Positions 57,575 through 64,000 of a stretch of 64,000 nucleotides of DNA are shown here, piece by piece. Made by a program: the position numbers and the translations under genes. Position 1 is the first letter of the stretch. Each line of letters opens with the position of its first letter. The DNA is taken from positions 20,492,273 to 20,556,272 of the forward strand of contig JASWHV010000018.1 of assembly GCA_030760725.1 (NCBI GenBank). The letters run 5' to 3'. The notes under the pieces are model-generated. The model made no database searches. It was not told the DNA's origin and saw only the letters and a program-made list of their open reading frames with translations. Origin of the DNA: Neostapfia colusana (Eukaryota; Streptophyta; Magnoliopsida; Poales; Poaceae).

Positions 57575-60005
57575 ACGCTACACACTGGCACGTCCGCTAA
57601 CTTCGGAGCCCGAAATGTCATCCTCATGTCGTGCTCAACGTCCCGGTAGCTGCGGCGATAGAGTCTGAGCCTCCGCCGACGATCCCTATGACATAAAAAT
57701 TGTAGTTAGAGCAATTATGGCTATGTTTAAGCAATTACTGCTAAATTTGGTTAATTTTGTTATGTTTGAGCAATTATGGCTAAAATTTTCTATGTTTCAG
57801 CAATTATGGCTAAGTTTGGCTATGTTTGACTAATTTTGTCTCAGTTTGCTACGGTAATCTAATTTATGTTGATTTGAAGAAATATTGCTTACCTGTGCCG
57901 CTGAAGAAGGCATCTGTGGCTGCTCCGGCACCTGTGGCTGCATCTGCGGCCGCCATGAGGGAATGACAACCTGGTGCCGTTTTGCTGGGCTAAGGCCTAT
58001 GATAGAAAAGAATTAGCATATGAATAGTAATGAAATGATATGATTGATTTGTATTTTAAGTTATTACCCATATAATCGCTTGTATCTGTGCATTATAGTT
58101 GGCTTGATACTCCTGTGTGACCTCCAATAGGGCTGCTTGCTCCTGGAGCTTCTCCCGTGCCATGCACAGCTCCTCCTGGACACTTTGAAACTCCATATCC
58201 CTCTACGACATCCGCCAGCTGGGTCCAGCGAACGAAGACTGTAAGGAGAAGCCCCTCGAAGGCCTTGCCACCCTCGAGTCAACCACTCCATCGAAAATGG
58301 CAAAACTACAAAAAATATTAAGAGTAAGATAATGTAGCTCGAATTGACAGAAATAAGAACAGCTGCCATCTCACCGTCCATGGGCTTTTCCACCACCGTT
58401 GGCATACACGGCGTTGACGTCGATTGTTGCGTTCTGCCAATCGTAGTCCTCGCCGTGAATCTTCACCACCTCCTCCCCGTACTTATCCTACAAATACAAG
58501 CAACACATGAAATTGTATCAATAGCAATACATAAAATCGAGGAATCACCAGTCGAGATGTGCCACCAGAGTGCATAACTGGCCAGTGAAGGGTCACTTGC
58601 CCTGTGACTTCTCTTCCACACCAGAACATCGCTCGGTCGTTCATCGAGTTTGTTTTCCTGTAAGTACGAGTCAGTAGTATAAATATACTATAAATATAGT
58701 TTCGTAGGTCTTCCCTTACCATTCATCTAGTCACACGTAGATGTCCATCCGGACCACGTATGACCTCCAGTAGACCCTCTGCACTGTCGGGCCCTCTTCG
58801 ACATGGCGACAAAGTCTGTGCTGGATCAAAGACGACAAAGGGCCCGGTAAGCCTCCGGACGGTCCTCCAACCAAGAAATTTCCACCTGCATGCATTTAGT
58901 AATTGATTGAAGTAACGTTGACATTAGAAAATAAGAGTCATATTTAAAACACTACTATTTTACCTCCGCGTACTGCTCCTCCGTTACGTACGTGTCGGAG
59001 CTGTCTCTAAACGCTCCTGCCCTTGATTCCTCTTCATGTAGTCATTTGTTGCTTGAATCCAGACATAAGAGATTTCCTGCGTAACATGCTTCCTGGAGTT
59101 CTTGTTGAAGATGGCTCTCGAGTGCTCGGCATCGGCTGGATCCGCTAAATGGAACCGTCTCTACAAGAAGACAGAAACATAAGTGTTATTAAACATTCTA
59201 GTTATTGAAGAACTAAAATTCAAACTATGTATTAAAGATATGTACCCGAAGTCGGCTTGCACTGCACCCTGAGCAGTCCCGTACGTCAGGTCAGAAGCAC
59301 AAGCGTAATCATCTAATGACTTTGCAAGGATACGCTCGTCACTGCTGCCAGGGTCCTCACCAAGCACGAGGTTACTTAAGACAATGTTGATCGGTCTCTA
59401 ACGTCCTCTACCCTCGAAAGTAGTGTCCTCCCATCCGCTGCAAGAACAATTGTGCATGAAAGAGTTTTAGCACTATGTAATTTTCTAAGGGCTTATTAAC
59501 TATCACCAACAGGGCAAATAGCCGGCAGTGTTGCTTCGTCTCTAGAAAACGGAGGAGGAGCCACATAATGGCTCCTCGTAGTCCATCGTCTTCTCTGCGC
59601 CTCCGTGTACTCGGATGACCCGGAAGGGTGGTCCGCCGACCCGGAAGGGTGGTCAGCTGACCCTGAAGGGTGGTCAGCCGACTGTGGCTCAGGAGGCGCC
59701 TCGGCCTCCGCTTCTGACTCTCAGATCCTGCAATATTATAATAGTTTTAAGAAATATAAATAGATTAATTAATAATATAATAGAATACGATTGGTAAATC
59801 AAATTATCGTGGTTCGCTGATAGGCAATAGGTCTGCCTGACAGCTCTGAAGGCACGTGTCTCAACAACTGAGACCGTATGCTCTCTGTAGAGATACTACC
59901 TTGAAAATGGGTGTCCGCCACGTCCCGTGTGCGAGCTATCCTGCTCGCACTACTGAGAAACCTCTTCACGGTCCTCTTAATCCTCTTACCCTTGGCCAAC
60001 GACAT
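57575..60005 (-). pseudogene. TNPA/Transposase_24-like gene of the CACTA element, multi-exon, broken
   Basis: Read on the minus strand from ATG 60005 (MSLAKGKRIKRTVKRFLSS). Exon-like blocks separated by apparent introns: a proline/serine-rich block with ADHPSGS three times (59616-59683), ILAKSLDDYACASDL (59260-59390), a basic RAIFNKNSRKHVTQE block (59060-59160), and RPEAYRALCRL plus STDFVAMSKRARQCR with HTWSG (58735-58890), the signature of plant Ptta/En/Spm transposases. Then come KYGEEVVKIHGEDYDWQNA and VYANGGGKAHG (58380-58495), a coiled-coil segment with QEELCMAREKLQEQ (58070-58310) and a basic C-terminal block (57590-57690). Stops occur in the conserved blocks (TAG near 59398, TGA near 58835) and a frameshift near 59020. 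Family role: DNA-binding partner acting on the subterminal repeats. Exon borders are approximate. Confidence 0.7.
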
Positions 60006-60291
60006 TCTATTTTAACGATGCATTGATAAGTACAATTATTATAAAATATACAACATAAAACAATAAATGAAGAAAACATTACTTGTATTCATTTCTAAAA
60101 GTCATTAGACTCTCCCTCATTTACTCTACTACTTAAACCAGACCATCAAACTGTTTTAGTGACATGTTTCCATTTGCGCTTCTCACGAGTCTATACATAA
60201 TCGACGTCTCCAACTAAGTCATTGAGTTCTTGACCAGGCTCAACGACAAATGAGGCTGGCAGATCTTCTTGGTAAACATCATCGAACTCAC
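60006..60291 (-). other. CACTA sequence upstream of the TNPA-like gene
   Basis: 286 bases, AT-rich then mixed, upstream of the minus-strand start codon. It may hold the promoter or another 5' exon. No specific motif can be supported. The last five bases CTCAC (60287-60291) are the probable target duplication of element E. Confidence 0.4.
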
Positions 60292-60997
60292 TGTTGGGGG
60301 TGGAAAATGGTTGTGAGTTTTGTAGGTCGGAGGAGCCAGAAAACAAGGTGGAAAGGGCCTTTTATCTCAAAGATTCAAGGTGCAGATGACTTCGGCGAGA
60401 GAACCTACCCAAGGCTGAGCATCACTTGCGGGAAGCCATTTACCTTGAAAACTCAAGATACAAGCGCCCGGGTGAGAGTTCGACCCGAGAAGACCAAGTT
60501 ACCTCGCGACCACAAGTTAAACCAGCTAAACTACCAGATGCAAAGGACAGGTAGGACATAGACATTCTCTTGAAGACTCAAAACCTTGTAAATATTAAGC
60601 TAGTGTCGTGTCAGCATTCTATAAGGATTTGCATGACATTTATCTGTGCCTTAGAGATAATATAGAGTCTTAGAGATAAGTTTGAGTCTTAGTTTAAACT
60701 TAGCAGATGGAATCGTCCGGTTTGTATCGAGCCCATATAAAGGCAACCCTCTACCGAGGAAAAACAAGCGTCAATTCAATCAAAACTTTGTTCATCTACT
60801 TTTCTTTTTATGTCTTCGTAGTTCGTAGCTTAGTTTCGTAGATCATTGTTGCTTTGTCGAGTAAAGCATCCATCCCTCTCCATGTAAGTGATATTTATCT
60901 CGTTCATGCCTAAGGAACCTCTCATATATCTAAGGTTCGGTGACTAACGCCGAGATTTACACAGCTTTGGTGACCCCGTTCATCTATTCCACAAACA
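60292..60997 (+). repeat. Element E 5' LTR (706 bp)
   Basis: It begins TGTTGGGGG and ends CAAACA before a primer site at 61002. It is far shorter than the LTRs of A-D, F and G and shares no visible sequence with them. A TATA-like box (TATAAA) lies at 60736-60741. The second LTR is outside the window. Confidence 0.82.
60736..60741 (+). promoter_or_regulatory. TATA-like box of element E LTR
   Basis: CCATATAAAGGC lies about 260 bases before the LTR end, a usual place for an LTR promoter. Confidence 0.5.
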
Positions 60998-61001
60998 GAA
61001 T

Positions 61002-61019
61002 TGGTGACTCTGCTAGGGA
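61002..61019 (+). other. Element E primer binding site, not tRNA-iMet
   Basis: TGGTGACTCTGCTAGGGA follows the LTR after four bases. It starts with TGG (complement of tRNA CCA) but does not match the TGGTATCAGAG site of A-D, so E belongs to another Ty3/gypsy group. The tRNA cannot be named from memory with confidence. Confidence 0.7.
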
Positions 61020-61297
61020 GAGACGTCAACCGCATCATCGGAATGCATCTACTCGATGATCGGAATGATCTTGTACCGATCACAACTAGGGAGAGCATGA
61101 CATATGTGTATAGGAGCAAGGCCGACAGCAAAGCTATCGGCGTCAGCAACGTCATCGACGTCCAGCTAGAAGATCTCTTGCTGGAGGACTGTGAACACAT
61201 CAAAGAGGAGCTGGAGCTGGATATCCAATAGGAGAAGATGACATGTCTGCAAACCAATCTTGCTTGTTTCCAGAAGACGCGAGGAGGCATCATCCTT
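61020..61297 (+). other. Element E leader
   Basis: 278 bases between the primer site and the probable gag start. A 76-codon frame (61001-61231) crosses it but starts before the primer site and shows no domain. No feature is claimed. Confidence 0.45.
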
Positions 61298-63020
61298 ATG
61301 GCTGACACGCGCGAGGCGACAACACACAAGGTAAATGCACCGTTATCTCTCGAAGAACTTAAAACTTGTCGATGTATCGGTTGCCACGAAGTACAACGCC
61401 GATCTAGAGTAGATGGCATCATCGGTAGCAGACAAACTTAGAATTCTTTCGACACGTTCAAAGCCGATGTAGAGCAAACAATAGATCAAAACCTTCATCG
61501 GCAGATCTGATCTACCGTGTAGCAGGTGCAAGATGAGGTGGGGGGCAAACGCACGGATGCTAACACGAGTAGCGCAACAGGGAACGTAGCCAGCACTTCA
61601 TCACCTTGCATGCCACCCATGTACACGCAAGCTAGGCAGCCCATCGTGAAAGTGCAGTAGCCATACTACCAAATGGTGGCATATGGACCTGCCGTTCCAA
61701 CCACAGGGAGTGGTGAACCGCTCGGACCAGTACCCGACGTGCAATTCCCTTCACCACCTCCACAAGTTGCACCTTGCAACTTCCTCGAACCTCCCGTGCC
61801 ACAGAACAATGCACCACACGAAGAACTTAGAGATCAAGTGGCTAGAACACTTAGAGAACTCGGGGTAGCGACTAGGGCAACCATTAGAAATTATCGCAAG
61901 CCTTACCCCAACCACTATGACAATGTCTCGTATCCTAGAGGCTTAGGGTACCAGATTTCTCTAAGATTAGTGGGGAGGATTCAAAAACTACTCAGGAACA
62001 CATAGGCCAATTCCTGATCCAGTATAACAGCATAGAAATCACAGATGTATACCAGATCAGATTGTTCTCCTTGTCCATAACCGGCACGGCTTTTAGTTGG
62101 TTCACTTCACTAGCGCCCAATTCTGTCCTAACTTAGCCGTGTTTATAACAAAAGTTCCACAAACACTTCACTGGTGAAACCAAGCTAAGATTGTTCCATC
62201 TAACCGCAGTAAGGCAAAAACATAATGAACTCGTGGCTGAATACATCAAACGGTTTAGGGAAACTAGAAACAAATGCTTTAGCCTAACAATAGGGGAAAA
62301 GGATTTGGCTGATCTAGCGTTTGCAAGGCTTATACCTTATCTTAGGGAGAAGACGGATGGCATCGAGTTTGGAGATGTTAACCAAGTCCTGCAGCGAGCT
62401 GTGGCACAGGAGAACCGAGCCAGAGAGGCTAAGGCACACGGCCGGTTCAAAGAAATCAATCTCAGGGACCGAGAGAAGCAACATGTCAACCTTCTCGGGG
62501 AAGACTCGGACAATGATGATGAGATGGAGGTTTGTGTAGACGAGTGGGTTGAAAACCATAAGAACAAGCCCCTGGCTTGCACTTTCTTGAAACCCAGCCC
62601 TGGGAAGAAGGAGGAGATGAAGTTCACCTTTTATGTATCGAAGTGTGACAAGCTTTTTGACGTGCTCTTGCAAAACTGGGTAATCAAGCTCAAGAACGGA
62701 CATGTCATCCCACCACCCGAGCAGCTGGCCAACAAACATTATTGTAAGTAGAACGACTCTAATTCTCATTCAACTAACGAGTGCAACTTCTTTCGTCGGC
62801 AGGTACAATCGGCTCTTAACGATGGCAGGTTGACACTCGATGACAGCCACCAAATGAAACTTGACACGGATCCTTTCCCCGTGAACATGGTGAACTTTGA
62901 AGGAAAGAAGATCCTTGTGAGGACTGATCAGGCATCGACAACCAAAGGGAAGAAAGTGATCACGTCCAATGATCTGTGAAATAAAATGATCAAGACTCGG
63001 AACCCCAAAGTCAGCATATG
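61298..63020 (+). pseudogene. Element E gag, broken and cut by element G
   Basis: The probable start is ATG 61298 (MADTREATTHKVNAPLSLEE). Blocks typical of large plant gypsy gags follow: MYTQARQPI, FGPVPDVQF-like PLGPVPDVQFPSPPPQV, NYRKPYPNHYDNVSYPRG, a capsid block (ITGTAFSWFTSLAPNS), LRLFHLTAVRQKHNELV, YIKRFRETRNKCF and VNQVLQRAVAQE. Later ALNDGRLTLDD and DPFPVNMV occur. Lesions: frameshifts near 61365 and 61950, stops near 61428 and 62135, and TAG at 62749-62751. The 186-codon frame 62191-62751 is the longest open piece. The sequence stops at 63020 where the LTR of element G begins, so protease and polymerase are not seen. Confidence 0.82.
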
Positions 63021-64000
63021 TGTGGGGGACCACAGGACCTCGTTGGGTGGTGCCGTGATATGCGGCACCCAACAGCACACGGGTCGAAGAAAACACATCA
63101 TATTACATAAAGAGTTTGTGGAAGCGTACAAGATTGTTTTACAAATAAGTATATCAGAGTAAGCTACAGCGGAAGACTCTCTCTCTCACGAATCATCTCT
63201 ATCTTAGCAACAAAGAAACAGTCCAGCCCGCGGACTGTCTCTTACTAGTAACACGAAGACAACCTGCAGCGGCGAGGATGCTCTTTGAGTAAGCACTCGG
63301 AGGTTCCCGAGTCTCATCGGCATCCCTTCTCATAAGCATCGAGTCAATTACCTGCAAAGCAACTCGGATAGCATCCGTGAGCATAACGCTCAGCAAGACT
63401 TAACCGTCACCCTAAACATGAAACTCTATGTGAGGTTATGAACCTAAAATAGGATGGCATAAGCATAATTAAACTCGCCTAAAAGTGAATCCTTACTTTC
63501 AGGTATTAAGTGCAGCATTTTAAGTAACCTTGGGCACGCCACATCGGGAGTCCACAACAAGAAACGCTTTCCCCCGATGTAAATTGCTCATGACGTAAAA
63601 GAATCGAGTTTGCACTAGCCTATTCATCAAGATCCAATACAAAACTAGTATAATACTTCACATCAATATGATTAGTTCCTTTCTCATGCAAGTTCTTACT
63701 ACGTCACGACTGTGAGAACAAGTATGCTCGGTCCATTCCGCGAGCGACGGTGATTCAAATCAATAACACCCGGACTACACGACACATACGCCTGTACTCG
63801 ACGTTGCCTACAACAACCATCACTGACGTCGTACGTGGCAGCCTTTCTCCCGTTTCACCCCCATCGAATCGATCAAGTCGCCCCGTACAGTAGCCACTCT
63901 CATGGTGCACCTGCCGACGTGAGATGTCATGAGAATGTTCCCCACATACTGCACACCGGCCGTCCGCCTGAGGCGATCCGAAAAGTCCCAACGACAGCTT
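63021..64000 (-). repeat. Element G, start of a long LTR running off the window
   Basis: It begins TGTGGGGGACC inside E's gag, after ATATG (possible duplication). The first 980 bases resemble the starts of the B and C LTRs: the GGTGCCG hairpin (63043-63073), TATTACATAAA, and the block CTCGACGTTGCCTACAACAACCATCAC, which B has with few changes at 7675-7700. It is therefore a member of the same long-LTR group in minus orientation. Whether it is a solo LTR or a full element cannot be seen. Confidence 0.8.

Larger units (their letters stand above)
57088..60291 (-). mobile_element. CACTA (En/Spm-type) transposon, left end
   Basis: It begins CACTACAGGAAATACG, the standard plant CACTA terminus, after hAT sequence ending CTA (57085-57087, the probable 3-base duplication). 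A dense subterminal repeat zone and a minus-strand gene of the Transposase_24 (TNPA/TNP1-like) type follow. No matching right terminus was found in the window. The element is interrupted at 60291 by retrotransposon E and presumably continues beyond. The TNPA-like gene running toward this end implies minus orientation. Confidence 0.85.

Overview
The window looks like intergenic, repeat-packed nuclear DNA of a plant, most likely a grass. The evidence is several Ty3/gypsy elements with very long LTRs (3-4 kb), tRNA-iMet-type primer sites and chromodomain-like integrase tails, plus a RICESLEEPER/DAYSLEEPER-type hAT transposase gene and a CACTA (En/Spm) element. I see no ordinary host gene, tRNA, rRNA or CRISPR array. 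Species cannot be read from the sequence.

Nearly every base can be placed in one nest of transposons. The deepest layer is a decayed hAT transposase gene on the + strand, seen at 51759-52647 and 56878-57087. Its N-terminal half must lie left of the window. Three things have broken it. (1) Element D, a minus-strand Ty3/gypsy element, has its 5' LTR at 48211-51757, its internal region at 42374-48210 and part of its 3' LTR at 40045-42373. (2) A 4.2-kb solo LTR, F, lies at 52648-56872 with target duplication TTGGG. (3) A CACTA element starts at 57088. Element D's left LTR was hit by element A (+ strand, window edge to 40044). A was then hit twice: by element B (minus strand, 6896-22028, duplication TATCC) inside A's integrase, and by element C (minus strand, 24373-38952, duplication TGCAT) inside A's 3' LTR. 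On the right, the CACTA element was hit by a different gypsy element, E (+ strand, from 60292). E's gag was hit by G, whose LTR begins at 63021 and runs off the window.

LTR-LTR differences counted by eye agree with this order: D about 2.5%, A about 1.8%, B about 1.5%, and C one difference in 4068 bases. C carries an uninterrupted 1510-codon gag-pol and is the only element that looks able to move. A, B, D and E all carry stops or frameshifts.

The internal regions follow one plan: gag with a CCHC zinc knuckle, aspartic protease, reverse transcriptase, RNase H, integrase with HHCC and DDE residues, a GPY/F-type motif, a chromodomain-like tail, a short palindrome, the polypurine tract, then the 3' LTR. 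The less ordinary features are extra reading frames upstream of gag in B and D (here called ORF0; absent from C, which is otherwise related to B), splice-acceptor-like AG dinucleotides directly before the gag or ORF0 start codons, a ten-unit G-box repeat array in the promoter part of A's LTR, and a conserved hairpin near one end of four related long LTRs.
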